A stretch of 64,000 bases of DNA, from NCBI GenBank assembly GCA_041395205.1, contig JAWLAZ010000005.1, positions 1-64,000 of the forward strand, written 5' to 3'. The notes under the pieces are model-generated. The model had not been told where the DNA came from, ran no database searches, and was given only the letters and a program-made list of their open reading frames with translations. This document shows positions 32,921-41,739 of this stretch, one piece after another; the stretch's first letter is position 1; every line of letters starts with the position of its first letter. A program made the translations under genes and the position numbers. Source of the stretch: JAHEFU01 sp041395205 (GTDB lineage: Bacteria > 4484-113 > JAFGCY01).

Positions 32921-34087
32921 TCAGACGCCGCTGTTGATGGATTCGAGCATTTCCTCGTGGCTGATCACGCCGTGCACAAGCTCCGAGGCCTTGCGGCTGG
33001 CGGGGATGATCGGCGGCAGATTGCGCACGAGCCCGCTCTTGATGTCCTTGATCACCTGCGCGTAGCAGTCGATGGTGCCCACGTCGCGCCAGTATTCATG
33101 GCACTGGAAGACCTTGACCGTCCCGCCCTGCTCACGCGTGGCGGCGATCACGTCCGTCATGAAGCACTTCTTCTCCGGCACGCTGCGGAACACGCCGGGG
33201 TTGACCACGTACATACCCGTGTTGATCAGGTAGTTCAGGCGCGGCTTCTCATTGATGTCGAGCAGGTTGCCCTTGTCATCGCTTTCCACCACGCCGTAGC
33301 TGATGTTCACGCCGTCCTCGCGGCAGACGACGGTGATGTCCGCCTTGTGGCCCTTGTGGAAGCGCAGGATGTCGCCGAAGCGCTGGTTGGTGATCACGTC
33401 ACCGTTGGTGACGACGATCGGCAGGCTCTCCTGGTCAATCAGGGTCCGGAGGCTGCCCGCCGTCCCCAGCGGAGTCTCCTCCACGATGTAGCGGATCTCT
33501 ATCCCGCGGTCGCTGCCGTCCCCGAGATAGTCCATGATCATTTCCTTCATGTAGTGGACGGCTACGTAGAAGCGGTAGAAGCCGCAGTCCAGCAGGTGGT
33601 TGATGATCCGGTCGATCATCCGGCCGTCAACCAGCGGGACCATCGGCTTCGGGATGCTGTCGGTGATCGGGCGCAGGCGCACGCCAAAGCCGCCGGCCAT
33701 GATCACTGCGGCATTGTCGTAGAGGCCGTTGCGCAGCGCTTCCTCCCGGCTGAGAACGCTCGTGACATGACCCTGGCGATTGACGAAGGGAATGTACTCG
33801 GTGCTTTCCTCACTGAGGAAATGGCGGATCGCGAGCGGGGAGCTGTGCTCGGGCAGCATCGGGGATTCCAGGCTGGGCAGCTCGCCGACGGGACGGCTGG
33901 ATGAACCGTTGCCGTTGTCAGCGGCGGCGATCTGCGCACGCGTCACCAGACCGATGTAGCGGCCCTCATCGCAGATCACTGCATGCCCGGTTTTGTTGTC
34001 CGCGAGAATCCTGTGCAGTTCGCTGATGTTCATGTCCGAAGGGACCATCGCCACTGCTTCCCGCGGGCCGTCTGCTGATATAGCCAT
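32921..34087 (-). CDS. CBS-domain sugar nucleotidyltransferase (PtmE-like)
   Basis: About 388 residues. The first roughly 120 residues form a CBS-domain pair (MNISELHRILADNKTGHAVI...), followed by a nucleotidyltransferase domain with AVIMAGGFGVRLRPITDSIPKPMV. The same architecture is found in PtmE/HddC-like guanylyltransferases that activate glucosamine-1-phosphate or heptose for legionaminate or surface glycan synthesis. The exact sugar and base are unproven. ATG 34087 (MAISADGP) is preferred over TTG 34102. The NDP-sugar dehydratase gene lies 113 bases upstream in the same direction. Confidence 0.82.
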   Translation of the reverse strand: MAISADGPREAVAMVPSDMNISELHRILADNKTGHAVICDEGRYIGLVTRAQIAAADNGNGSSSRPVGELPSLESPMLPEHSSPLAIRHFLSEESTEYIPFVNRQGHVTSVLSREEALRNGLYDNAAVIMAGGFGVRLRPITDSIPKPMVPLVDGRMIDRIINHLLDCGFYRFYVAVHYMKEMIMDYLGDGSDRGIEIRYIVEETPLGTAGSLRTLIDQESLPIVVTNGDVITNQRFGDILRFHKGHKADITVVCREDGVNISYGVVESDDKGNLLDINEKPRLNYLINTGMYVVNPGVFRSVPEKKCFMTDVIAATREQGGTVKVFQCHEYWRDVGTIDCYAQVIKDIKSGLVRNLPPIIPASRKASELVHGVISHEEMLESINSGV

Positions 34088-34098
34088 TGAACCCTGTT

Positions 34099-34151
34099 GC
34101 ACCCGAAGGGTGCCTTTGTGGATTATATGTTAATTATCGCCGTTTGCTCAA
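34099..34151 (-). promoter_or_regulatory. Promoter and leader hairpin of the nucleotidyltransferase gene
   Basis: Minus strand: TTGAGC (34146-34151), 18-base spacer, perfect TATAAT (34122-34127). The short leader that follows is mostly a 6-bp hairpin GCACCC-TTC-GGGTGC (about 34099-34113), close to the start codon, where it could limit ribosome access. Confidence 0.6.
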
Positions 34152-34214
34152 GTAGAGTAAGCAGCTGTCCATTTTTAACATGTGACTCAGGGTGACAGGG
34201 GTACCGCTCAGGCG

Positions 34215-35444
34215 CTAAATGCTGCGGTCCAGGCTCTTTCCGGTCTCAATATGCCGGAAGCTCGGGACCAGCCTGGCCACCTCGGCCACCATCGCCGCCT
34301 TGTCCATCCCTCTCAGGGCATCGGCACTGCCGCAGAGAACCTGCAGCTCATCCAGGCGGGTGCAGAGCTCCGCATAGCTGATGCCGGGTTCCGATTGCAG
34401 GCGGCTGATGTCCTGGTACTGGCCCTCGGCCAGCTCCAGCTCGCCCTCCTCGACGAACTCCTCATAGCCCTTCTCACCGCTGGTGCTGCTCGGACTGAAG
34501 AGGCAGGGGTAGCGCCCGGCGGCGATGTCAGCCTCGTGGTTGGCGAAGGCCGCGGCGGTATCCGTCCCATAGTTGTGATACCCGTAGCCGCGCAGATCCA
34601 GCAGGCGCCTGGCGATCTCATCGAACTTCAGCAGGTCCTCAGGACGCATGCGCGGGATCAGGATCTCCCCGCTCACTTCATGGCAGGCCGCCAGCAGGCA
34701 GAGCATCCCGGCTTCCTCAGGAGTGATGAAGTAGCGTTCGATGTCATCCGGCCCGGCCAGCGGCTGGCCCTGTTCCATGCGCATGAGGAAACTCTGGGGC
34801 AGGCTGCCGTCGCTGAACAGCACATTGGCGAAGCGCGTGGTCGTGATCCGCACATTGCGGAATTCCGGAGCGGCGGCGGCGCTGAACAGCAGCCGCTCCA
34901 TCAGCCGCTTGCTGGCCCCCATGCAGCTCACGGGATTGACGGCCTTGTCCGTGCTGATCACGAACAGCCGCCGCTCATCACCCGCCGCCGCGCACCAGTC
35001 CAGCAGGCGCCGGTTGCCCAGCGCGTTGACACGCAGCATCTCGGCGATCGTGTACTGGTCCTTTTCGCTGCGCACATGCTTGAAGGCGGCGAAGTTCAGG
35101 ATGATGTCCGGCCGGCTTTCCTCCAGCAGGGCCCGGAAGGGTTCGCCGGTGAAGTCCAGCGCCCAGCAGTCGAACTCCGGGGCATTCTCGGGGAAGGCAT
35201 TGCGGAGCTGGCGGGTCAGCTCGGCGAGGTTGTTCTCGCTCAGGTCAATCAGCTGCGTGGCCACCGGCCGGCACTCCAGCAGGATCCGCGCCGTGGCCCG
35301 GCCGATGCTGCCGCCTGCCCCGAGCACCATCACGCGCTTGTCGGCAAGCATGGCGCGCAGGCGGGGCCGGAAGGTCTCGAAGTCGCGCGCGAACAGGCGC
35401 TCGCGGTCAGAGAGGATGCTGGTGGCAAGCCGGGAGGTGTCCAC
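34215..35444 (-). CDS. NDP-sugar 4,6-dehydratase-like protein (CapD/LegB/FlaA1 type)
   Basis: 409-residue short-chain dehydrogenase/reductase of the polysaccharide-biosynthesis group. NAD-binding loop VLGAGGSIGRATARIL, then DIILNFAAFKHVRSEKD and STDKAVNPVSCMGASKRLME; the usual catalytic tyrosine position holds Met in this class, with Lys retained. LegB/PseB/CapD enzymes of this class convert UDP- or GDP-GlcNAc to 4-keto-6-deoxy sugars. Together with the CBS-nucleotidyltransferase downstream it suggests synthesis of a modified sugar, perhaps a nonulosonate, but the other pathway genes are not here. The GTG start at 35444 has TATGAT six bases upstream. Confidence 0.8.
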   Translation of the reverse strand: MDTSRLATSILSDRERLFARDFETFRPRLRAMLADKRVMVLGAGGSIGRATARILLECRPVATQLIDLSENNLAELTRQLRNAFPENAPEFDCWALDFTGEPFRALLEESRPDIILNFAAFKHVRSEKDQYTIAEMLRVNALGNRRLLDWCAAAGDERRLFVISTDKAVNPVSCMGASKRLMERLLFSAAAAPEFRNVRITTTRFANVLFSDGSLPQSFLMRMEQGQPLAGPDDIERYFITPEEAGMLCLLAACHEVSGEILIPRMRPEDLLKFDEIARRLLDLRGYGYHNYGTDTAAAFANHEADIAAGRYPCLFSPSSTSGEKGYEEFVEEGELELAEGQYQDISRLQSEPGISYAELCTRLDELQVLCGSADALRGMDKAAMVAEVARLVPSFRHIETGKSLDRSI

Positions 35445-35450
35445 GGCGTA

Positions 35451-35456
35451 ATCATA
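35451..35456 (-). promoter_or_regulatory. -10-like TATGAT before the dehydratase gene
   Basis: Ends six bases before GTG 35444 on the minus strand. It stands back to back with the ispA -10 at 35488-35493; only 31 bases separate the two hexamers. Confidence 0.45.
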
Positions 35457-35487
35457 GCAGGCCAGCCGGGGCCGGATCCGTCACTGA

Positions 35488-35493
35488 TATACT
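35488..35493 (+). promoter_or_regulatory. Extended -10 (TGnTATACT) before ispA
   Basis: TATACT with TG at 35485-35486, ending seven bases before GTG 35501. No ribosome site lies between. Confidence 0.5.
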
Positions 35494-35500
35494 CTGCGGC

Positions 35501-36376
35501 GTGAATTTCCGGGAATTCTCCGCCGCCCACCGCAGTGCCATCGTGGACTGCCTGCGCGCGCAGACGGCGCCCGTGGCCGTGCCATCGCTGCGTGCGGCGA
35601 TGGACCACCTGCTGGGGCTCGGCAAGCTGTTTCGCCCGCTGATGGCGCTCGCCGTGGCCCGGGCCTGCGGACAAACGGACATCCCCGCGCTGATTCCCTG
35701 GGTCACACCGCTGGAGCTGATCCATACCTTCACGCTGATCCACGACGACCTGCCCTGCATGGATGATGCCAGCCTGCGGCGCGGAGTCCCGGCGGTGCAT
35801 ATCGCCTTTGATGAGGCTCTGGCCGTGCTGGCCGGGGATGCGCTTGCCAACTATGCCTACCTGCAGCTGGCCAGTGCTGCCAATGGTCTCGGCAGCGGGC
35901 AGCGTCTGGCGCTGATCGCCAGTGCGGCCCGGGCCACGCACCTCGTGGTGGAAGGCCAGGTGCTGGATCTCGAGGGAGAGCAGCGCAGCCTGAGCCTTGA
36001 TGAGCTGATCAACCTGCACCGCTGCAAGACGGGCGCGCTGTTCAGCACCACCTGTGAATTCGGGGCGATCCTCGCCGGCAGCTCGCCAGGGCGCATCGCC
36101 GAAATGGGTGAGCTCGGCCGCGAGATCGGCCTGGCCTTCCAGATCCGCGACGACCTGCTCAGCCTGAGCAGCACCGACAGCGAGATGGGCAAGACCCTGG
36201 CAACGGATCTCGAGCGCAACAAGTCCACCTTCCCGCGCCTGCTGGGCGTGGAAGGTGCCGAGGCGCATCTCGGCAGCCTGCTCGCGGGCATCGCGGAGCG
36301 GATCCGGGGCATGCAGCTCGCGGAGCCGGATGTGCTGCTGGACATTGCAGAGGCCGCCGGCCGCCGCAGCCACTGA
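35501..36376 (+). CDS. ispA: Polyprenyl (farnesyl/geranylgeranyl) diphosphate synthase
   Basis: 291-residue trans-prenyltransferase that condenses isopentenyl diphosphate with allylic diphosphates. The first aspartate-rich motif is DDLPCMDDASLRRG, as in IspA-type farnesyl diphosphate synthases, and the KLFRPLM and GQVLDLEGE blocks are present. The second motif is DDLLS rather than the usual DDxxD, so its last aspartate is replaced; DLERNKSTFP follows as expected. Chain length is not determinable. The gene is convergent with mrdA (3-base gap). Confidence 0.88.
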   Translation: MNFREFSAAHRSAIVDCLRAQTAPVAVPSLRAAMDHLLGLGKLFRPLMALAVARACGQTDIPALIPWVTPLELIHTFTLIHDDLPCMDDASLRRGVPAVHIAFDEALAVLAGDALANYAYLQLASAANGLGSGQRLALIASAARATHLVVEGQVLDLEGEQRSLSLDELINLHRCKTGALFSTTCEFGAILAGSSPGRIAEMGELGREIGLAFQIRDDLLSLSSTDSEMGKTLATDLERNKSTFPRLLGVEGAEAHLGSLLAGIAERIRGMQLAEPDVLLDIAEAAGRRSH

Positions 36377-36379
36377 GCG

Positions 36380-38461
36380 CTACTCCGGAATCGGATCGTT
36401 GGCAACCATCCAGGTCAGGACCTTCTTGGCGGCAGGCACAGCGGCGGCACCGGAACTGCCTCCGTTCTGGAAGAAGGCCACGAAGGCATACTTCGGATTG
36501 TCAACCGGGAAATAGCCCACCACCCAGGAGTGGTCCGCCTTGCCCCGTCCGGCCTCCGCGGTGCCGGTCTTGGCGGCGACCTTCAGCGCCTTCGTCTCAC
36601 CATTGTTGAAACTGCGGCAGGTTCCTTCAGTCACAGCCAGGCGCATGCCCTGCTCGACGATCTCCAGGGTCTTCGTCTCCAGGGCCATGTCCCGTGGGGG
36701 CTTGATCCGCTCCTGGCGGACCTGCAGGTCCTGGCGCGTCGCCACCAGCAGGTGCGGTTCATAGAGCTTGCCACGGTTGGCAACCACCGTGGCGGACTGC
36801 AGCACCTGCAGGGCGGTGGCATTCATGAAGCCCTGGCCGATCGCGAAGTTGGCCTTGTCACCGTCATACCACCCCCTGTCCACGGGATTGGCCCAGTCGA
36901 AGGCCTTCTCCTTCCAGCTGCGGTTGGGCACCGTGCCGCGGGCGTCCTCCGGCAGGTCCAGCCCGGTGCGGCTGCCGTAGCCGAAGCGCTCGGCGTAGTC
37001 GTGCAGTACGTTGCTGTCATTGTCCATCGCCAGCACGATGTCGTAGAACACGACATCGCAGCTCTTGGAGATGCCTTCGAGCAGGGTCACCCCGCCATGG
37101 CCCACATCCTCATGGCAACGCATCTTGTAGGTGCCGATCTGCTTGTAGCCGGGGCAGTAGAAACCGCTGCCCGGCGAGAAGCCGCCCTTCTGCAGGGCAG
37201 CGGAGGCTGTCACCAGCTTGAAGGTCGAGCCGGGAGGGTAGGCCAGCCCGCTGGCCCGGTTGATCAGCGGCTTGTAGGGATTGTCCAGCAGGCTCTGGTA
37301 GTAGCCCTTCTCCTTGAAGCGGCCAGGGTCATAGCCCGGGCTGGAGACATAGGCCAGCACTTCGCCTTCATGCCCCTCCGACAGCGCCGTGACGATGAAT
37401 GAGCCGGGGCGGCCCTGCATCGCCTTGTAGCATTCCATCTGCAGGTTCTTGTTGATTGCCAGGTAGACATCCGTGCCCTTGGTCGGGGCCACATCCTGCA
37501 CGATGCGCTGGAAGGCCATGCGGTTGTCAACCTCGATGTCGCGCCGGCCGGGAATCCCGTGCAGCAGGCCCTCATACTGGCGCTCGATCCCGTCCTTGCC
37601 GACGTACTCGTTGTCACCGAAGCCCATCCGGCGGATCCACTCCGGGTCATTCTCCTCGCTGAAGAAGCCGAGGTAGCCCAGCAGGTGCGGCGTGGCCAGT
37701 CCCAGCGGATACTTGCGCGAGTAGGCGAACTCCTCGACGTAGAATCCCTGGAACTCGTGGTTGTTCTCGGCGATGAAGATCACCTGGTTGCGGTCCAGTT
37801 CATTGACGACGCGCACGGGCTGGTAGCGGTTGACGCGTTTCATGCCGGACTTGAGCGCAGTCACCATGTCTCGGAACTCCACGCCCTGCAGGTAGCTGGC
37901 AACACGCATCAGGTCGTGATAGTTGCCGGGGTTCTCCCAGCTCGTGACGGTGCCGCGCACATTGCGCTTGACGATGAAGTTCTGCAGCAGGGCGATGTCC
38001 GCCGCCGGCAGCTTGAGGATCCAGCCCAGCGATTTCCGCTGCTCCTCGCTGAAGCCGCTCAGGTCCTGGAATCCGGCCTCGCGCAGGCGGCGGTACTCCG
38101 AGGCGCGCAGGTCGCGCAGGCTGGCGAGCCGGGCCAGACCCAGCCGCTCCAGCAGGTCGAGCTCATCGTCCGTGAGCTGCTGCTTGGTGATGCTCAGCGG
38201 GGCGATGTAGAGCAGCGCGAAGACATTCTCGTCGGTGGCCAGCACATTGCCGCCGCGGTCGAGGATGTCACCGCGCGGCGGGTTGATGTCAACGGTGACG
38301 ATGATGTTCTTGAGGCTGCGCACCTTGTGTTCACGCGCCGTGAGGATCTGCATCGAGAACAGCTTGCCGAGGATCACGGCGAAGGCCACCACGATCAGGG
38401 CGATGTAGACCCTGAGCACGGGCATGTCGATGTCGGCGGCCGGTCCGAACCTAGTACCCAT
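36380..38461 (-). CDS. mrdA: Penicillin-binding protein 2 (elongation transpeptidase)
   Basis: 693 residues: one N-terminal membrane anchor (VYIALIVVAFAVILGKLF), a pedestal domain with the RGDILDRGGNVLA box, then a transpeptidase domain with active-site serine in PPGSTFKL (around residue 410), SKSCD as second motif, and KTGTAEAG as third. It cross-links peptidoglycan in the rod (elongasome) complex. ATG 38461 is preferred because AGGGAG lies nine bases upstream; ATG 38482 is possible. It overlaps the mreD end slightly, giving an mreC-mreD-mrdA operon. Confidence 0.94.
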   Translation of the reverse strand: MGTRFGPAADIDMPVLRVYIALIVVAFAVILGKLFSMQILTAREHKVRSLKNIIVTVDINPPRGDILDRGGNVLATDENVFALLYIAPLSITKQQLTDDELDLLERLGLARLASLRDLRASEYRRLREAGFQDLSGFSEEQRKSLGWILKLPAADIALLQNFIVKRNVRGTVTSWENPGNYHDLMRVASYLQGVEFRDMVTALKSGMKRVNRYQPVRVVNELDRNQVIFIAENNHEFQGFYVEEFAYSRKYPLGLATPHLLGYLGFFSEENDPEWIRRMGFGDNEYVGKDGIERQYEGLLHGIPGRRDIEVDNRMAFQRIVQDVAPTKGTDVYLAINKNLQMECYKAMQGRPGSFIVTALSEGHEGEVLAYVSSPGYDPGRFKEKGYYQSLLDNPYKPLINRASGLAYPPGSTFKLVTASAALQKGGFSPGSGFYCPGYKQIGTYKMRCHEDVGHGGVTLLEGISKSCDVVFYDIVLAMDNDSNVLHDYAERFGYGSRTGLDLPEDARGTVPNRSWKEKAFDWANPVDRGWYDGDKANFAIGQGFMNATALQVLQSATVVANRGKLYEPHLLVATRQDLQVRQERIKPPRDMALETKTLEIVEQGMRLAVTEGTCRSFNNGETKALKVAAKTGTAEAGRGKADHSWVVGYFPVDNPKYAFVAFFQNGGSSGAAAVPAAKKVLTWMVANDPIPE

Positions 38462-38960
38462 GGCGCTGGGCTCCCTGGGCATGCGGCATCAGGCGCACGA
38501 GCGCCGGCCAGCAGACGTAGACCAGTCCGCAGAAGATGATGATCGAGAGGTAGTTCACGCGCAGGATGTAGCTGAGGCTGTCAATGTGCCCGAGCAGCAA
38601 CGCGCTGGCCAGCTCCGCCAGTACCTTGAAGAGCAGCAGGCCGCCCACGGTCAGCGTGCCCAGCGACTTGAACTCGATCAGCATGTGCGAGCGAACCAGT
38701 GAGCCGATGCCCACCGGCAGCAGGTAGAACAGCAGGTGGAACACCAGGTGCTGGCCGCTGAAGGCATCGAGGAACAGCCCGCCGAGCATGGCGTAGCTGC
38801 CGCCCATCGCCGGGCCGCGGGTCGTTGTCAGGATCAGGATGTAGACGAGGAAAAGGTCGAAGCCCACGCGCCATTCCGGCAGCTTGAGCATCAGCGTGAG
38901 CTGCAGCAGCAGGGCGAAGATCCCGATCAGGGCCAGGCGGATCGGTTCGGTGAGCTTCAT
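38451..38960 (-). CDS. mreD: Rod shape-determining protein MreD
   Basis: 169-residue inner-membrane protein with about five to six hydrophobic segments and no enzymatic motif. It is identified by size, membrane pattern (FDLFLVYILILTTTRGPAMG, LGGLFLDAFSG) and its position between mreC (4-nt overlap) and mrdA. Confidence 0.88.
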   Translation of the reverse strand: MKLTEPIRLALIGIFALLLQLTLMLKLPEWRVGFDLFLVYILILTTTRGPAMGGSYAMLGGLFLDAFSGQHLVFHLLFYLLPVGIGSLVRSHMLIEFKSLGTLTVGGLLLFKVLAELASALLLGHIDSLSYILRVNYLSIIIFCGLVYVCWPALVRLMPHAQGAQRHGY

Positions 38961-39856
38961 TCGCTGCGCTCCGAGGTGTAGATCGTCACGCTGCCCAGCC
39001 GGTTGACATCCGCCGCCGGCTCCAGCACCAGCTCCAGGCGGCTGCTCTGCTCGACGCGCTTCTCGCTGATCGTGCCGATGAAGATCCCGCGCGGACGGTT
39101 CTCGTTCTGCAGCGAGAGATTCTGGAAGCCCTCATATGAGAGATTGCCGCGGGTGTAGACCTTCTGGCCGACCTCGACCGGCGTCCCGGCCTTGACGTAG
39201 AGCAGCTCCATGCTGCGCTGGTCGATCCCGCGCACCACGCCCTCGGCCCGGCTCTCAAGCACGGCGTCCTGGGCCCCGGCAATTGCCCCCAGCCGGAATT
39301 CCGGCGAGCTGATCAGCTGGATCCGGGAGCTCGTGCGGCGCACGTCGGTGACCTTGCCGACCACACCGACACTGTTGACGACGAGGTCGCCCACCGCCAC
39401 GCCATCGCGGCTGCCGGCGTTGACCATTGCGCTTTCCAGCCAGAGGTCGAAGGGCCGGGAGGTCACGCTGGCATGCACCAGCTTGAAGTTGCGGGCCGGC
39501 TTGATCCCGAGCTGCTTCTCCAGCTCGGCGACCTCGTTCTGGTAGTGCAGGCTTTCCGCCAGCTGGCGCTTCAGCAGTTCGTTCTCGCTCTGCAGCTCCC
39601 CGTTTTCCTTCAGCAGGCTCGGCAGCCGGAAGACGTGCACGAGTCCGCCGATGCCCTCGCCGATGCGCCTGACGACATTGACGACCGGGGTGCCGACCGC
39701 CATCATCGCGTTGTCAATCGGGTTCGGGCGGCCGGTGACGGCCGTGAACAGCTTGATGATCGCGATGAAGCCCGCGATCAGCGCGAAGCGCACCAGCCAG
39801 ATCCGGGTCTGGCGGCGCTGGTCGGGCTTGTGCGGACGTGCCTGGCGGAATTCCAT
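38957..39856 (-). CDS. mreC: Rod shape-determining protein MreC
   Basis: 299 residues: a cytoplasmic basic N-terminus, one membrane helix (WLVRFALIAGFIAIIKLFTA), a coiled coil (about 80-120, ENGELQSENELLKRQLAE) and the periplasmic double beta-barrel with RPFDLWLESAMVNAGSRDGV. It organises the elongasome. mreB is not in the window. The sequence just upstream (GATTATAGACAGGC, then ATG) could again place a -10 very near the start codon. Confidence 0.92.
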   Translation of the reverse strand: MEFRQARPHKPDQRRQTRIWLVRFALIAGFIAIIKLFTAVTGRPNPIDNAMMAVGTPVVNVVRRIGEGIGGLVHVFRLPSLLKENGELQSENELLKRQLAESLHYQNEVAELEKQLGIKPARNFKLVHASVTSRPFDLWLESAMVNAGSRDGVAVGDLVVNSVGVVGKVTDVRRTSSRIQLISSPEFRLGAIAGAQDAVLESRAEGVVRGIDQRSMELLYVKAGTPVEVGQKVYTRGNLSYEGFQNLSLQNENRPRGIFIGTISEKRVEQSSRLELVLEPAADVNRLGSVTIYTSERSE

Positions 39857-39896
39857 GCCTGTCTATAATCGCGCATGGAGCGGGGCCTGTTAACTC

Positions 39897-40862
39897 TCAG
39901 GCATGGGAGCGCAGTTCGGCATCCGCCTCCTGGCGCAGCTTCTGGTAGGACTTCAGACGCTCCGCGGCCAGCTCACCGGCCTCGATGGCCCGCTGCACGG
40001 CGCAGCCGCTGGACTTCTCGGCAGCATGCATGCAGTCCCGGAAACGGCAGTCCGTGGCGATGCGCGCGATGTCCTCGAAGTATTCATGCACCTCGGTCCA
40101 GGTCTGCTGGGTCAGGCCGAATTCCCGCACACCCGGGGTATCGAGCACCATCCCGCCGCCGGGCAGCTGGTAGGCGCGGGCCGTGACCGTGGTCTGGCGG
40201 CCCTTCATGGACTTCTTCTTCACCTCACCCGTGGCGATCGTCTCCCCGGTCAGGGCCGAGAGGATCGTGCTCTTGCCCACGCCGCTGTGACCGCAGAAGG
40301 CACTGAACTCGCCGGCGATCTCGCTGCGCAGTTCCGCAAGCCCTCTGCCGTCGGTGGCCTGGGTGAAGAACACGCTGTAGCCCTTGTCGCGATAGACCTG
40401 GATGTCGGCACGCCCGGGCAGTTCCGGGTCGAGGTCGATCTTGTTGACGACGAGGATCGGCCGCAGCCCGCCCTGGATCGCTGCGAGGAAGTAGCGGTCA
40501 ACCGTGCTCAGGCGGATGAAGGGGTTGGGGGCCATCACCACCACGAGATTGTCGGCATTGGCCACCACCACCTGCGGCTTGCGCCGGAAGCGGCCAATGC
40601 TTTTGCGGATCAGCCAGGTCTCGCGCTCCAGCACTTCCTCGATCTTGTAGTGCTCAGTTTCCGGCTCGGTGAAGCGCACGCGGTCGCCCGGGGCCAGCTT
40701 GTGGGCCAGCTCCTGGTAGCCGGGGCGGGGATTGGCCGGCGGCCGCCAGACGAGTTCCATCCGTCCACGGGGCCGGGCGACGATTTCGGTACCGCCGTCG
40801 TCGGGCATGATCCAGCAATATTCCCTGTGGTACTCGACCACTGTTCCGGTCCGCATCGGCAT
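39897..40862 (-). CDS. rsgA: Ribosome small-subunit-dependent GTPase A
   Basis: About 321 residues. Circularly permuted GTPase order: an OB-fold N-terminal domain, then G4 NKID, then G1 GHSGVGKST, then G3 DTPGV. A zinc-binding C-terminal cluster follows (CRFRDCMHAAEKSSGC, i.e. Cys-x4-Cys-x-His-x7-Cys). It checks late 30S assembly. The start is uncertain among GTG 40874, ATG 40862 and ATG 40856. Divergent from the RDD gene, which starts 29 bases away. Confidence 0.94.
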   Translation of the reverse strand: MPMRTGTVVEYHREYCWIMPDDGGTEIVARPRGRMELVWRPPANPRPGYQELAHKLAPGDRVRFTEPETEHYKIEEVLERETWLIRKSIGRFRRKPQVVVANADNLVVVMAPNPFIRLSTVDRYFLAAIQGGLRPILVVNKIDLDPELPGRADIQVYRDKGYSVFFTQATDGRGLAELRSEIAGEFSAFCGHSGVGKSTILSALTGETIATGEVKKKSMKGRQTTVTARAYQLPGGGMVLDTPGVREFGLTQQTWTEVHEYFEDIARIATDCRFRDCMHAAEKSSGCAVQRAIEAGELAAERLKSYQKLRQEADAELRSHA

Positions 40863-40878
40863 GATTGTATCCACTGAC

Positions 40879-40884
40879 TATAAT
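40879..40884 (+). promoter_or_regulatory. -10 TATAAT before the RDD gene
   Basis: Perfect TATAAT followed by six bases and GTG 40891. The same AT-rich core read on the other strand gives TATAGT for the divergent rsgA. Confidence 0.55.
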
Positions 40885-40890
40885 CAGAAC

Positions 40891-41709
40891 GTGCAGCAGG
40901 ACGACAACAGGGGAGGGCAGCCGCCGCAGTGGCCTGAGCGGGATGGCCTTGATCAGCCGGAAGGGCAGGCAGCGCCGCCGGTCGCGGATGATCCCCAGCC
41001 CTGGCAGCCTGCACCGCCGGAACCGCCAGCCGCTTCCCAGCCTCCGCAGCAGCCAGCACCGCAGTCTCCGCCCCCGGTTCACGGCGGATATCCCCCGCCC
41101 GGATTGCAGCCCGCTGCTCCCATGCCCAGCCGCCAGCCAGTGGATGCCGCAGCCGAGGATGGCAGCGTGCTGATCGACGGCGTGCTCTGGAAGCCGGCCG
41201 GATTCTGGTGGCGGATGGGAGCATTCCTGATCGACTTCGTGATCCTCTCCGTGTTCAGTGCGCTGCTGCTGGAACTCGTCGGCTACACGGGTCCGGACGA
41301 GGCTGAGCTGGCAACAATGATGAACGGCATGCTGACGCAGATCATGAGCATGCAGCCCCCCTCGGACCACATGCTGGACCAGCTCATGGAGATCCAGAGC
41401 GGGATCCGCCTGGTGGGCTGGCTCAATGTCTTCCTGTGCATGGCCTACTACACGATCTTCCACAGCGTGGCCGGAGCCACGCTCGGCAAGCTCTGCCTCG
41501 GCCTGCAGGTGCTCTCCACCCGTGGCCACCGCCTCGGTTACGGCTCGGCCTTCCTGCGCTATCTGTTCCGCTTCATCTTCTCGAAGTTCTTCTTCGGCGG
41601 AGCCTTCACCGTCTGGTTCGATCCCCGCCGCCGCACCTTCTATGACATGCTGGCCGGCACGAACGTCTTCCGCCAGCAGCCGCGCAGCCAGCCCGTGCAG
41701 TACGACTGA
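40891..41709 (+). CDS. RDD-family membrane protein with Pro/Gln-rich N-terminus
   Basis: 272 residues. The first roughly 100 are disordered, rich in Pro, Gln and Ala. An RDD domain follows with its typical start GFWWRMGAFLIDFVILS, a second helix (LVGWLNVFLCMAYYTIFH) and GATLGKLCLGLQV...RYLFRF. RDD proteins are poorly understood; some act in transport or ion homeostasis. The open frame extends upstream to 40732, but GTG 40891 is supported by TATAAT six bases upstream. Confidence 0.82.
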   Translation: MQQDDNRGGQPPQWPERDGLDQPEGQAAPPVADDPQPWQPAPPEPPAASQPPQQPAPQSPPPVHGGYPPPGLQPAAPMPSRQPVDAAAEDGSVLIDGVLWKPAGFWWRMGAFLIDFVILSVFSALLLELVGYTGPDEAELATMMNGMLTQIMSMQPPSDHMLDQLMEIQSGIRLVGWLNVFLCMAYYTIFHSVAGATLGKLCLGLQVLSTRGHRLGYGSAFLRYLFRFIFSKFFFGGAFTVWFDPRRRTFYDMLAGTNVFRQQPRSQPVQYD

Positions 41710-41727
41710 TCCCTCACGGTTGCCCGC

Positions 41728-41733
41728 TAGAAT
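41728..41733 (+). promoter_or_regulatory. -10-like TAGAAT before the amidohydrolase gene
   Basis: Ends six bases before ATG 41740, with no ribosome site between. Confidence 0.5.
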
Positions 41734-41739
41734 CAGCGG

